Of a stretch of 64,000 bases of DNA, positions 24,508 through 37,039 are shown one piece after another. Every line of letters starts with the position of its first letter. The first letter of the stretch is position 1. The translations under genes and the position numbers were made by a program. Source of the DNA: Panax quinquefolius (taxonomy: Eukaryota; Streptophyta; Magnoliopsida; Apiales; Araliaceae); the NCBI GenBank assembly GCA_020205615.1, contig CM035170.1, positions 14,546,980 through 14,610,979 of the forward strand, written 5' to 3'. The notes under the pieces are model-generated. The model was not told the origin of the DNA. It searched no databases and was given only the letters and a program-made list of their open reading frames with translations.

Positions 24508-25303
24508 TGATTCTGTAGTTTGAGAAGTGAGATACGACCGAGCCTTCTACTGATTTAGGGTTTTGCTTTGAGAGAGAGAGAATGGGAGAGATAATCTTTT
24601 GAACTTCAGATTTTAAAAACACGGTTTCAATTTGTACTTGTAACTTCCCTCTCTCTTTTTATCTTAGTGGGACATGTGTCACCTTTTGCTTGGCTCTACG
24701 ATTTTGACTGTGCAGGAATGTACTGATTTGCCCTTGGCCTTTTCAGAGCTGAGGTGTCCTTAGGAAGACTACGACCATTGAGGTAGTTTCTATGCTCGTT
24801 GAGTTTATCCTGCGATCGTCGAGTCTACCTGGCAGTCATTGAGTCTGATCAGCATTCGTTGAGTCTGTCCTACGATCGTCGAGTCTGTCTGGCAGTCGTT
24901 GAGTCTAATCAGCATTCGTTGAGTTTGTCCTACGATCGTCGAGTCTGTCCTACGATCGTCGAGTCTGTCCGAATCCTTGTGATAAGTTTTTGATAAAGCA
25001 TTCTTTTTAAGGTAGCTTAGGAAGGGCCAACCTCCTGGTGTGATTCAAGGGTTAGGTTTGTCCCTGAGGCACCTCTTAGAGAGATTGCTTTGTTATGAAG
25101 CTTGTTATCACAGGATGCACTTTGCTTGTTGAAAGGGCTTTTTGTTATTATCGAGTCTGCACTATGATAGTTGAGTCTTTGCTACGATCGTTGAGGTAGA
25201 TGTCCTTTCAGCTCTACGATCGTGGACTTTCCTTGATCATGTCTATGATTTTGAGTTCAGCCTTTTATATCTGTAATGGTTAGTACAATCTAGAGCATAC
25301 ATG
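24508..25303 (-). repeat. Element S spacer between pol and env-like ORF with 20-bp repeats
   Basis: There is no coding sequence here. From about 24797 to 24972 it consists of nine or so 20-bp units ending GAGTCTG; three unit types (CCTACGATCGTC, CTGGCAGTCGTT, ATCAGCATTCGTT cores) alternate in order, giving a 60-bp higher-order repeat. More CTACGATCGT words occur at 25150-25230. It probably includes the leader of the env-like transcript. Confidence 0.75.
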
Positions 25304-28300
25304 TCATGGTTGAAGATTTAGTATTCCTAGCTCACTTATTAACTTATTAAATCTGGATTCATCTAATGGTTTTGTAAAAACATCAGCAAGTTAATTTTTA
25401 GTAGGGATATATTGTAAAGATATAGTTCCATTTTGCACATGATCCCTAATGAAGTGATACCTTATTTCTATATGCTTGGTCCTAGAATGCATAGCAGGAT
25501 TATGAGTTATTTCTATGGCACTTGTGTTATCACAGTGTATGGGAATAGATTTGAAATCGAACCCATAGTCAGCTAGCTGATTTCTCATCCATAGGATCTG
25601 AGCACAGCAGCTGCCAGCAACAATATATTCAGCTTCTGCAGTTGAAGTTGACACTAAGTTTTGCTTTTTTCTAAACTAGGACACAAGTCTGTTTCCAAGA
25701 AGTTGACAGGTGCCACTGGTACTTTTTCTATCTATTTTGCATCATGCAAAATCAGCATCTGTGTATCCTATGTAGGGTGTACCCTTGAGATACCTGAAGA
25801 TCCTCTTTACAGCAGACAAATATGACTCTTTAGGGTTAGCCTAAAATCTAGCACATATGCATGTTGCAAACATTATATCTGGTCTACTGGCAGTTAGGTA
25901 TAAAAGAGACCCTATCATACCTCTGTATTAAGTGATATCAATACTTTTACCTTTCTCATCCTTGTCAAGCTTGGTTGCAGGAGCAATTGGTGTTTTCATG
26001 GGAGAGGCTGATTCCATGCCATACTTCTTTAGTTGGTCTTTGATGTACTTGGCTTGGTTTATGAAAATTCCTTCTTCAGTCTGCTTTACTTGCAGTCCAA
26101 GGAAGAAGTTCAGCTCACCCATCATGCTCATTTCAAACTTGCTCTGCATTAGCTTAAGAGAATCTTTTGCATAACTTTTCATCAGTAGAACCAAAGATAA
26201 TGTCATCAACATAGATTTGAACTAATAAGACTTTGTCTTTATGCTTTCTAAGAAACATTGTGGTATCTACTCTACCTCTAGTGAACCTATTTTCGATTAA
26301 GAAGTTAGTTAGTATTTCATACCATGCTCAAGGTGCTTATTTAAGACCATATAAGGCTTTATCTAATCTATAGACATAATTGGAAAGAGATGGATTGATG
26401 AAACCTGGAGGTTGTTCTACGTAGACTTCTTCTTGAAGCTCTCCATTTAGGAATGCACTCTTGACATCCATCTGAAAGACTTTGAACTTCATGTGGGCAG
26501 CAAAGGCAAGAAAGATTTTGATGGCTTCTAGTCTGGCAACAGGTGCAAATGTCTCATCGTAGTTGATACCTTCTTCTTGAGAATTACCTTTTGCCACTAA
26601 TCTTGCCTTGTTTTTGGTTATGACCCCATCTTCATCCATTTTGCTTCTGAAAACACACTTAGTTCCTATCACATGATGGCTCTTTGGTTTTGGTACCAAT
26701 CTCCATACTTTACTTCGTTCAAATTGGTTGAGCTCTTTCTGCATTGCTTCTATCCAGCTGGAGTCTTCCATAGCATCCTCTATCTTCTTTGGCTCTATTT
26801 GTGATAGGAAGCTTAGATAAAAGCATTCATTCTGAGTAGTAGCTCTTATTTTGACTCTTGCACTAGGATCTCCAATGATTAGATCCTGAGTGTGATCTCT
26901 TGCCCATCTGTTCCCGGTTGGGACATCTGTTCTGATGGCTTCCTGTCTTAGGTCTTCAAGGTCTATTTCTTCTTCTTGGAGTGGAGGCTCGCTGTCTTGG
27001 ATGGACCTCTCTACGATTTCATTATCATGCTCTACGATTTCATTATCTGGCACTACGATCGTAGTGTTGAGCTCGACAATTTCATTCGTAGTGTCTGTAC
27101 TATCGGCCGTATTGTCTTGAGGTACTGCTTTGTCTAAGTCAGTTTCATCAAAGATGATGTGTATTGAGACTTCGACATTCAGTGTCTTCTTGTTAAACAC
27201 CCTGTAAGCTTTGCTGTCTGTGGCATATCCAAGAAAAATTTCTTCGTCTGACTTGGGATGGAATTTTGTTAGATACTATTTTCCATTGTTGAGAATATAG
27301 CATGCACAACCAAAGACATGGAAATAGCTGACACTCGGCTTCCTTCCTTTCCACAGTTCGTAGGATGTCTTCTTGATCGTAGAGTGAATTAATGGCTTGT
27401 TCTGTGTGTAGCATGCAGTGTTGATGCCTTCCGCCTGTAAGTATTCAGCAGAGATTTAGTGATGCTAGTAGAGTCCTTCCAGCCTCTATCAGGGTTCTGT
27501 TCATTCTTTCAGCAACTCCATTTTGTTGAGGAGTTCGTGGAGCTGAGAAGTTATGACTGATGCCATTGTCTGGGCAGAACTTGTCTATTTCTGAGAAATC
27601 GAATTCTCTTCCATGATCACTCCTTATGGCCTTGATTTTCTCTCCTTTCTCGTTCATCACCAGTCTGAACATCTTGATTAATTCGGAGCTTGTCTCATCC
27701 TTTGAGGTTAAGATAAAAACCCATGTGAATCTGGTGTAGTCGTCGACTATGACTAGAGAGTATCTTTTTCCTCCAAGACTAGTTGTTAGGATTTGCCCAA
27801 AGAGATCCATGTGGAGAAGATGCAGGGGTTTGTCAATGGAGTTGGAAGTCTTGCTCTTGAATGAGCTTCTGGTTTGCTTTCCAAGTTGGCAGGCATTACA
27901 TGGCCTTTCCTTCACAAAGTTGAACTTGGGTAGACCAGCTACGAGGTCTTTTGATGCCAGTTTGAACATGTTTTTGAAGTTTAAGTGAGACAGCCTTCTA
28001 TGCCATAGCCAGCTCATTTCCTCATACGCTTTTGCCAGAAAACATATTGTCTCATCAGAGCTTAGTTGACCAAGATCTACTGTGTAGACATTTCCTTCTC
28101 TTGTTCCGGTCAGCTTTATGGCAGATGTATTCAAATCTCTGACTTGACATTAGTTGTTGAGAAAGGTTACTTGGTGACCCTTGTCGCAGAGTTGGCTGAT
28201 ACTTAGAAGGTTGTGTTAGAGTCCTTCCACATAAGCTACTTTGCTGAAAGATACTGCACCATTGCCAGCAGAGCCAAATCCTCTTGTATTGCCCGAGCCG

Positions 28301-28445
28301 TTATCTCCAAAGATGACTGAGGGACCCTCCTTTTCTACATAGTTAGATAGAAGAGCTTTGTTCCCTGTCATATGCCTTGAGCATCCACTGTCCAGATACC
28401 ATGTTGAGGTCGTGGAGCTCTTTTCCTGTCAAAACATTTGAACCT
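25304..28445 (-). pseudogene. pol: Element S pol: protease, integrase, RT, RNase H
   Basis: On the minus strand: protease with DSG coded at 28384-28392 in WYLDSGCSRHMTG; GAG-pre-integrase and HHCC (WLWHRRLSHLNFKN, CNACQLGKQTR); integrase core HMDLFG, IRSDHGREF, PQQNGVAERMNRT, giving the three acidic residues; a gap near 27430; copia RT ([39 protein letters not shown]); YVDD at 26202-26213; then RNase H (STAEAEYIVAG, HCDNTSAIEI, RTKHIEIRYHFIRD) and the terminal LADVFTKPL with a TGA at 25304. Stops near 25389, 25925, 26335 and 28140 break it. All catalytic motifs are still legible. Confidence 0.92.
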
Positions 28446-30574
28446 TTATTTTGGTACCCATATTTGCATAGATCCTTCATTGTTAGTGCCTTTGGGGACC
28501 CAAATTTGTCTAATCTCGGGTCTCACATGCATGGAGTTATAATAACACTTTGTGGCCCTATGACCAAATTTATTGCATATGAAACATCTATTATGATGCA
28601 TGCCTGTGTGTGTGTGGTGATTCATCTTCCACTTGGACTTGTGTGGTTCCTTAGTTAACCTTCTGTTAAACTGATTCTCTTTCTTCCACGTGTTCTTAGG
28701 TTTCATAAATAGTGATGAATGTGCCTTACCTCTACTGTACCTTCCCAGTTGATTCGTAGAGTTGGTTTTGCTTGACTTCTACGATTCTTGAGGTAGTAAG
28801 TAGAGGTTGGGTTACTCTTCTCCTTGATGAAACCCAGTACCAGCGTGAGATCCTTTACTTCTCTGAGTATAACTAGAAACAGTAGAACAAGGTTGGACTG
28901 GCTCTTCCAACTGTGAGGATTTCACAAAGGTAATGCCTCTACCAAAACTTGAAGCATTACTAGTGCTAGTTTCCATTGTCTTTTCCACACTAGGTTCTGA
29001 GATGAATTCCCCAAAGCCTAGACCTGTTCTGTCGAATATGCTTTTCTGACTAGAGAGCAGGCAGTCCATGGATGATGAGGATTTGTTCCATGCATAGATA
29101 GTCTTCTCTAGATCCTCAATTTTAGAGGTTAGCTTAGACTCTCTTTGTACATTGAGTGTGTTTGTCTGTTTTAAAGTTTCATTCTCAGCCTCAAGCTTGG
29201 ACAGAAGATTGGTACTTAGAAGGGTTGTTTCAAGCTCTTCTTGAACTCTCTTCTTTTCCTCTTGAAGAAGTGAATGATCTTTAGACAAGACTCTGAACCA
29301 CTTCATGTATTGATGTAGATCAGTGGCTATGCCATGCAAAGCAGTTCTTAAGTCACTTATATCTACATCAGGAGAATTAAAATCAAATACCTCATCGAGA
29401 CTTACATCATGTATGTTTAGGCTTTGTTTGTCCTTTGCATGTTTGGCCATCAAGCACAGATTGGCCATGTGTGGTTCTTCTTCATCTCCGGAGTCTGCAT
29501 TTGAGTCATTATCTGAATCACTCTACGATCCTCCGACAACCAGGCCTTTGTCTCTTTTCTGAGGCCTCTTGGTTCCTTTGTATTCTTTCTTTGCATGAGA
29601 TTTCTTCTTTAGTTCTTCTTTGATAGGCTTGTTGCAATTGGCAATGAAATGACCGGTGTTTTTGCGAACAGTAGCATAAATCATTCATTTGTTCCGGGCT
29701 GACGTAGTTTTGACTTTCCTTGGCTTTGCGGTTTCGCCTTGTCGCATGAACCTTCTTAGTCTCTTTACCAAGGATAGCAAAGTCATCGTCATCGTCTTCA
29801 TCATCATCAGAGTTAATCTCAGTAATGACTTTTGATACACCTTCATTTGCCTTGAGAGCAACACCCTTATCCTTTCTTCTTCCTTCCGATAAGGTTTCAA
29901 GCGTTGGGTCACTCCGGTTAAGTAGGTCGAGATTTCCATACAGTTGTTAAACTGTCATCTCATTAAGATTCTTTGATTCTCTTATTGCTGTGGTCTTTAA
30001 ATCCCACCTGCTCGGTAGGGCTCTCATGAACTTTATGGTTAGATCCTTGTTAGGATAGATCTTCCCATACGCTTCGTAGAGAGTTGAAAGCGAACGTTGA
30101 ATCTTTCATAGGTTGCGCCACGCTTTCTCTCGCTTGCGTGAAATAACATTTCATACTATATGCTTTGTGTCGAGAGACTGTTTGTTCTCTCTGACTTCGT
30201 CAGTTCCTTCGTGCATACTAATCAGTGCTTCCCAAACTTCCTTAGTTGTTTTGCTGTTTACAACATTTTTCAAACAGATCGTCCTCTAAGGATTGGAACA
30301 AGATGTTCTTCGCCTTTTTATCAAGTTGGATAGCTCTCTTCTCTGTGTCTGTCCATTCTTCTTTAACTCTGATTTGTACTCTATTTGGATCGTCAATGGT
30401 TGGTGCAAGCTTCGTTAGTATATAGGGCCCATTAAGAACAGTCTCAAATAGATCTTCATCTATTGAGTCCATGTAAGCTTGCATCCTGACTTTCCAGTTA
30501 GCAAATTTATCCTTGTTGCACATTGGTGGCTTGCTGCCTCCCCCGGTCCTGGATTCGCTTGGTACGAGTACCAT
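28446..30574 (-). pseudogene. gag: Element S gag with coiled coil and zinc knuckles
   Basis: ATG at 30574 opens MVLVPSESRTGGGSKPPMC followed by the copia capsid domain (FANWKVRMQAYMDSIDEDLF, KAIQ-like and ILFQSLEDDLFEK). Frameshifts break it at 30240. Further on are an acidic DDDEDDDDD stretch (29770-29820), a degraded first CCHC knuckle (about 29640-29690), a long probable coiled coil (28900-29330; LLQEEKKRVQEELE) and a second knuckle CFICNKFGHRATKC (28590-28640). The coiled coil between knuckles is a Sirevirus trait. Confidence 0.87.
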
Positions 30575-30612
30575 TTGGATCTACTAAAGCGTGTAAGTCA
30601 GAAAATAGAACT

Positions 30613-30625
30613 GCTCTCGATACCA
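30613..30625 (-). other. Element S primer-binding site
   Basis: Plus-strand GCTCTCGATACCA corresponds to TGGTATCGAGAGC on the element strand, i.e. the tRNA-iMet site with one inserted base. Confidence 0.82.
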
Positions 30626-30627
30626 AT

Positions 30628-31143
30628 TGTTAGTTCCTAGTAGGCACAAGTTATCTGTAGAAGGGGGTTGAATAGATATTTGAAAATCTTTTCTTTTTTT
30701 TAAACTTGTTATTAGATAATGATTAAAACTTAGCGGAATTAGTATTTGTTTTAATCTTCTTTACTAAGCAATGGAGTTATGAGCGAGTAAGGCAGTTATA
30801 GCAGATATAGCATGAATGTAAATGACACAGATTGTTTTAAGTGGTTCGAGCACTCAAAGCTCCTAGTCCACTCTTCTACTCAACGAGTAGGATATCCACT
30901 AAGGATGTCTTTTACAATCTTCCTAATCACTGCAGATTCCTTCTGAACCAAATAGCCTAGGAACTTCTCTAGTTCACTCTTGAACTCGTCAAGTCCAGCA
31001 GACTTGGCTTTCTTACAGTTCACTACAAACTCTTCAAGTCCAGCAGACTTGGTACTCTTCTTCAGTTTATTGATAGCTGTTGAGTTCTTGATGGTTGCTA
31101 CTCAGTTGCTGTGTAAGCACTTGTTCTAAAGAACTGAGTAGCT
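30628..31143 (-). repeat. Element S 5' LTR, truncated
   Basis: It starts TGTTAGTTCCTAG and follows the 3' LTR up to GAACTGAGTAGCT, then switches to C pol sequence. Compared with the 1,476-bp partner about 960 bp are gone, including the U3 and promoter of this LTR on the element strand. Two short duplications (30800-30825, 31020-31045) distinguish it from the 3' LTR. Confidence 0.88.
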
Positions 31144-31153
31144 CCCAACTTTG

Positions 31154-31601
31154 GTCACCGACTTCGGCTGCTCCCAACTTTGTATTGCTTCAATCTTTGC
31201 CGGGTCAACAGATACTCCATGTTTTGACACCACGTGCCCAAGGAATGCTACTTCCTCAAGCCAGAACTCTCATTTCTTCAACTTCGCATATAGCTTGTTT
31301 TCACGAAGCCTTTCAAGTATCAGCTTCAAATGGTGCTCATGATCTTCACAGCTTTTGGAATAGATGAGGATGTCATCAATAAAGACAACAACGAACTGAT
31401 CCAAATATTCCTTGAATACACGGTTCATCATATCTATGAAAGCAGCGGGAGCATTAGTCAATCCAAAAGACATTACTAAGAATTCATAATGCTCGTACCG
31501 AGTTTTGAAGGCAGTCTTTGGAATATCATCAGTTTTAATCTTCAGCTGATGATATCCAGAATGAAGATCGATCTTTGAAAAGAATTGTGCTCCTTGCAAC
31601 T
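31154..31601 (-). pseudogene. Element C RT, C-terminal half and connection
   Basis: Minus-strand gypsy RT from the insertion point of D down to the deletion scar of [43 protein letters not shown] with the catalytic codons at 31372-31380, then the thumb ([21 protein letters not shown]). A stop in the codon for a conserved residue ends the frame at about 31270. The remaining connection region runs to 31154. Confidence 0.88.
31597..31601. other. Target-site duplication of D, left copy
   Basis: CAACT here is repeated at 49403-49407 directly after the opposite LTR end, and C pol reads continuously (GCAACTGGTCAAA) when D is removed. Confidence 0.9.
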
Positions 31602-34215
31602 TGTGACGCCCCCAAAATAGGTATACAACACCCATTCTGAGTCGTCAAAATGCATGGTACAGAAACAACTACAACTTTATTAATACAACATAAAAACTGT
31701 GAGTTTAAATACAAATATTGTCATCTAGACAATATCCACACTCAAATAAGTCCTCATTACAATTATTGATACATTATTTTACAAAAATGGTGAGGACTAC
31801 TAAAACTACTTTCTAGAACCTTCATTCCATACCCCCACTCTAGTACTACTCGCTACATTCTCGCCTCCTCGAGAAGAAAAAATAGAACAAAAGGAAAAGG
31901 GTGAGCTCAACTAGCCCAATAAAAAAGAATATGACTAAGATAACATAGAACAAATTATCGTTAGTCTTCAACAGGAAAAATCGATAAAATACAATAGACA
32001 ACAAGTTTCGGATCAATATTCGTAAGCGGAAATAATAATTCATAGAAGAGTTACGTGAGAATGAAATCTATTATTATCTATGAATTTAAAAGTCTATCAT
32101 CAATATTTTATCCCTCGTAATATCAATCAATATACGCGTATAAATCAAATATTCATCTTTGCACTACAAAGCCAAAGATATTCACCATTAGTCATGTTCA
32201 TCTAAACACTGCTCATCTTTGCACTACGGCCAAAGATATTCATCATAAATCATTCATCTTTGCACTACTGAGCCAAAGATATTCAAGAATATCATCATTT
32301 AGGACCGAGGATGATGAAAAATATTTTAAAGAAAAAGCGAATCCAAAGTGAAACAAAAGAATAAATATTAAGGATTCGTATTTCAATTATTCCATGTCCA
32401 AAAATACCTCATAAATAATCACAGTGGAGTAAAATTCAAGAATGATCAAAACATTGATACAATTAAAGCTAGTATCCACAATAGATATTTTGGACGAAAA
32501 ACGAAAATTTAATTTTTCTCTGAATAGTGCCGTATTCGTGAATAGTATCGTATACGTGAAGAGTACCATATACGTGAATAGTAACCCCGACACCAAAAGA
32601 CAAGAATTTCACAAGAAAAATATTCCCAATATACCAGCATAATGATATTGAAATAATAATATCATTTTAAAAAAAATAATATCCCTTACCTCGAAAAGAC
32701 AGTACTTCTGACTGGAATACTGGATATAGTGCTGAAGGGAATTTGTACCGTATAGCAACACTCAAAGTCTCAAAATACTCACAAGAATACGCTCGATAAT
32801 ATAGAGAGAGAAATCTTTAGTTTCTGGTGTGATTTTCAATTCAAACCTAAGCACCCTATTTATAGAAAAATACTTAGAATACCAAAGCCGAAAATTTAAT
32901 AAATTAATAATATTTATTAACCAAATTCCTACGTACACCTTTGCCAACTGAATTCAGCCCTTAGCACATGTTAATGATGCACACAAAATGTAAAAAATGT
33001 TTTTATTAATAAAAATAAATAAAACTTCCAAAAATCAATTATTTCGGAATTTCAATAATTCATAATAAATAGCCCTTTTATCAGAAAAATTTGAACCTCA
33101 TGTCCTTTCCATAGGAAATTCCATTCTCTATGACTTCGCAGAAGAAAAGTTTTTCAAATTCCAAACAGAAATTGACCGAAATCCACAAACGGGTTATTTT
33201 ACAGGCTATAATCAAATTTCAGTCAAGAAATGGGGTCCACAAACATGAAAAACATGTTTTAATCATTTAATGCAACAAAAATACTCTTCCTCCTCATATA
33301 CTTATATATCCCACATTCATTGCAAAAATATCATTATTATATATTATAATAATATAATAAAATATTATTTTATCATAAAAGATAAAATATCGATTTTCAA
33401 TAATTGTCACTTTAAAAATTTTCTCCATCTATATCCACATAAAATGAATATTTTTCTCATCATATAAATTAATAATTAATTATTCACAAATAATATTACC
33501 GAATCACAATCATCGACAACCAGTGCGCTTCCTCAGAAAGAGGGGGCTTTCCAATAAGGATTTCTCCTTATTGGCGCAAGAATTAGGTGACCAAACCTCT
33601 CCTTAGATGCGAACTTTCTAGACATTGCCAATAATAATGTTGTCTAATAATATTATTAGGATAATATGAATTATTGCTCAGATAATAGAAATTACTTGTG
33701 TAGTGACAATTATTGAAACAACAGTAATATAAAATATCAACGCAGCAATTGTTGAATCAATATAATCAAATACTTAACAGTAATTACTGTAACGATTATT
33801 GAGTAGTGCCTTCTTACATAAGAATCAATAATTGGTGCAATACTGGTATCTTCTTGTGCAACAACGTGTATTCATCGTGTTTTAACCCACCGGGTATTCC
33901 AACAAAGATAATTGTTGGTAACAACTACGCCATTATTTATAAACAACTTATACTTATCGTTTTCTTCATCCAATCATTTTTCGTTATGGGCCCACACAAG
34001 GCTGCGCCGTCATACGAATATTCCCTGACAGTAAGAATATTCCACGACCAAACGAATATTCTCCGATAAAAATGAATATTTTATAATCACTTGCTTATTT
34101 AAAATATTTACGCATTTTACCCATAACTAACCACATTAATCAAATTAACCCTTACTATTTCAAAATAATAAATAAAGGAAATTCAATTTTATTTATAATA
34201 AGTTGGGGTCATACA
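31602..34215 (-). repeat. Element D 3' LTR
   Basis: On the plus strand from TGTGACGCCCCC to TCATACA, 2,614 bp. It contains hairpin repeats (32150-32290), ACTATTCAC-type repeats (about 32525-32585), donor-like site (32688-32689 on the opposite strand), TATA box (32856-32865) and the conserved TCTAGA/CCTTAG block at 33600. It matches the 5' LTR at 46855-49402 closely. Confidence 0.92.
32688..32865 (-). promoter_or_regulatory. Element D 3' LTR TATA box and donor-like site
   Basis: On the minus strand CTATAAATAG (32865-32856) is followed 176 bp later by TTCGAGGTAAGGGAT. In the 5' LTR of D the homologous donor reads GAGTTAAGAG (around 47900), so its GT is lost. Confidence 0.58.
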
Positions 34216-34229
34216 ACCTCCCCTCCTTA
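34216..34229 (-). other. Element D polypurine tract
   Basis: Plus-strand ACCTCCCCTCCTTA, i.e. TAAGGAGGGGAGGT on the element strand, joins the pol stop to the 3' LTR. Confidence 0.85.
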
Positions 34230-35581
34230 TGAAATTTTGTCCTCGAAATTGACGTACGTACCTGGTGTTTCGAAAAGATGAGGATACCTCGCTTTCATTT
34301 CCGTTTCCAACTCTCAGGTCATTTCTTCAATAGCATGGTTTCTCCACAAAATTTTGACTTGTGGTATGACCTTTGTGCGTAGGACATGTTCCTTCCTATC
34401 CAAAATCTTGACAGGTACCTCTTCAAACGTTAAGTCTTCGGCTATCTCGTCCGGTTCTAACTCAATAACGTGGTTCAAGTCTTTCACATATTTACGAAGC
34501 ATGGATACGTGAAAAACATTATGAACACGAGACATACTTGGAGGTAACGCGAGTCTATAGGCCACATTTTCTACTCGGTCAAGAATCTGAAATGGACCAA
34601 TAAATCGTGGATTGAGCTTTCCTCTTTTCCCAAATCTTGTAACTCCCTTCCATGGAGCAACACGCAACAATACATGATCCCCAATACTAAATTCCACGTC
34701 CTTTCGATGAAGATCTGCATAACTCTTTTGTCGATCATGTGCCATTTGTATACGTTGTCTAATCATTTGGATCTTTTCTGTAGTCATACATACCAACTAT
34801 GGTCCCAATAATGTTGCTTCACCCACCTCATCCCAACATATTGGAGAGCGACACTTTCGTCCATACAATGCTTCGAATGGAGCCACACCTATACTTGCCT
34901 GATAACTGTTATTGTAAGAGAATTCCACCAATGGTAAATACTTATCCCAACTGCCTTTGAAGTCTAGGACACAGAGTCTTAATAGATCTTCAAGAGTTTG
35001 AATAGTCCTCTCTGATTGCCCGTCCGTTTGAGGATGGTATGCGAAGCAATCAATCGAAATCTGTGCCCATAGCTTTTTGCAAGCTAAACCCAAAATCTTG
35101 AAGTAAATCTTGGGTCACGATCCGAAACTATGGATACTGGCATGCCATGCAATCTCACAATCTCATCTACGTACATACGAGCAAGACGTTCAAGGGAATA
35201 AGTCTCCCGTATCGGCAAGAAATGAGCAAACTTAGTTAATCTATCAACAATAACCCAAATAGCATTTATGCCTTGAGAAACCGTGGGAAGACCCGTAACG
35301 AAATACGTGGTAATGTGTTCCCACTTCCATTTCGGAATCTCAAGTGGTTGCAATGGACCCTTTGGCACTTGATGCTCCGCCTTTACACGTTGACAAGTTA
35401 AACACCTCGAGATAAACTTTGCAATCTCTCTCTCTTCATATTGTTCCACCAAAATGTATGTCGAAGATCACGATACGTTTTGGTACTTCCAGGATGGATT
35501 GCAAAGGGTGTATTGTGTGCTTCCATCATGATCTTGTACTTCAAATTAGAATCGTTAGGAACACAAAGTCTGGAGTGGACT
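34227..35581 (-). pseudogene. Element D integrase and chromodomain
   Basis: Minus strand: zinc region end ([12 protein letters not shown]), core with [44 protein letters not shown] module (NPRFIGPFQILDRVENVAYRL) and chromodomain (KILWRNHAIEEMT). The first catalytic aspartate is changed to tyrosine (codon at 35303-35305), where C keeps TMDF. Breaks at about 34797, 35090 and 35450 split the frame; the pol stop is at 34227. Confidence 0.9.
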
Positions 35582-36029
35582 CAAAGTATTCCTTCTTCAT
35601 CGATTCTTGCTTCTGGAATAGCACCTTCTTGCACTTTCTTCTTCATACGCATCATTTCGGGTTCGATGGCGTGGCTTGCGACTTTAACTTTATCGATTAA
35701 AGTTGGTTCTATGCGTATACTTGACATCATCGCACTCGTTCCTGCATATGATCTTCTACTCAACGCGTCGGCTACCACGTTTTCATTTCCATGATGGTAT
35801 TGAATGGTATGGTCGTAGTCTTTCAATAGCTCGAGCCAACGTCGTTCTTGCGTGTGTTGAGTTCTTTTGAGTGAAGAAATATTTGAGGCTTTTATGGTCT
35901 GAATATATCTCCACTTTCTCCCCATATAGATAGTGCCTCCAGATCTTTAGCGCGAAAATGACTGCTGCCAACTCTAGATCATGAGTAGGATAATTCCTCT
36001 CATATTCTTTAAGTTGTCGCGAGGTATAG
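35582..36029 (-). pseudogene. Element D RNase H, part downstream of E
   Basis: Minus-strand [55 protein letters not shown] and the spacer to integrase. A frameshift near 35870 divides it. It is cut at its N-terminal side by insertion of E, the remainder being at 43901-44160. Confidence 0.88.
36025..36029. other. Target-site duplication of E, left copy
   Basis: TATAG precedes the LTR of E; the partner CATAG lies at 43896-43900. One base differs, consistent with decay after insertion. Host sequence of D is continuous across the pair. Confidence 0.82.
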
Positions 36030-36455
36030 TCTGAGACCCCAGATTTTATGAATAAAGATTTAATTTTCTCAAAATAATTTTTTTATATATATATTATGGT
36101 GTTGATTTAATGTAATGTTATAGTTGTGGGTAATATTTATAAATTTTGCAAAGTAAGCAAGTGGTTGTATAATATTCGATTGGTCGGGGAATATTCTTTT
36201 AGTCAGGGAATATCCGTACAACGGTACAATTATTGGTGGACCCCACAACAGAATTATTATCAAATAGAGAAAACGACAAAAATACTTTATGAAAATAACG
36301 GCGGAAGTTTTACCGTTAACTGTTGAAACACCCGATGTTAAAAGTACAGTAATACGCGTGGTTGCATAGTAGTACACGGTATTGATTATTGATGCTTATG
36401 TGAGAAGTCACTCAATATTGTTCAATCGGGTATTCGGGACACTTTTCGTGTCGGA

Positions 36456-36570
36456 GTACTATTCACGAGTTACTATTCAAGAGTTACTATTCACGAGTTA
36501 CTATTCATGAGTTACTATTCATGAGTTACTATTCACGAGTTACTATTCACAAGTTACTATTCACGGGGTA
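36456..36570 (+). repeat. TACTATTCACGAG minisatellite in E 5' LTR, eight units
   Basis: Eight 14-bp units TACTATTCAYGAGT in tandem. The 3' LTR (41792-41862) has five. Here the array lies about 300 bp upstream of the TATA box, whereas in B, C, D and G it lies downstream of it. Confidence 0.85.
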
Positions 36571-36870
36571 CTATTGATCACCCGAAAAATATATTTCTGT
36601 TCGGTCCAAATTATTTTTGGGTACAATATTATTCCATGAGGAGATGTGCTAATTTTTCAGACCGTTGGTTGAAGATATAATAGTAAATCAATATGGATCG
36701 CTGGTTTAAAGTTTTAATAGTAAATCAATATGGATCGCTGGTTTAAAGTTTTAATAGCAAATCAGTATGGACCGTCACTTTAAGTTTTAATAGTAAACCA
36801 ATCTGGATCGTCCGTTTAAAGTAAATCAATCTGGACCGTTCATAAGTTAGTTACTATGCAGTCTATTCTT

Positions 36871-37006
36871 CTATAAATAGAAGCTCATTCCTTCATTATT
36901 TCTTACTAATTCACTGAAACTCTAGAGAGAAAAGTTATAGAGAAACTATAGAAAAATATTCTGCTACTTCCCTACTCGTATATTCAGTTTCTTTTACGGT
37001 AAGGGG
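36871..37006 (+). promoter_or_regulatory. Element E 5' LTR TATA box and donor-like site
   Basis: CTATAAATAG at 36871-36880; TTTTACGGTAAGGGG with GT at 36999-37000, 128 bp on. The 3' LTR repeats both (42165-42174 and 42297-42298) unchanged. Confidence 0.62.
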
Positions 37007-37039
37007 TATTGTTTCTTTTGTATTCATGAAGAGAACTTC

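Larger units (their letters stand above)
19680..31143 (-). mobile_element. Element S: Ty1/copia Sirevirus with envelope-like ORF, inserted in C
   Basis: Minus-strand order: truncated 5' LTR, tRNA-Met primer site, gag with coiled coil and zinc knuckles, protease, integrase, RT, RNase H, a repeat-rich spacer, a third long ORF, purine tract, 3' LTR. Integrase before RT defines copia; the extra ORF after pol and the palindromic CTACGATCGTAG words fit Sirevirus. The left end sits in the RNase H of C after GATTGGATGG-like sequence. The right end is missing about 960 bp of LTR and about 500 bp of C. Confidence 0.92.
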
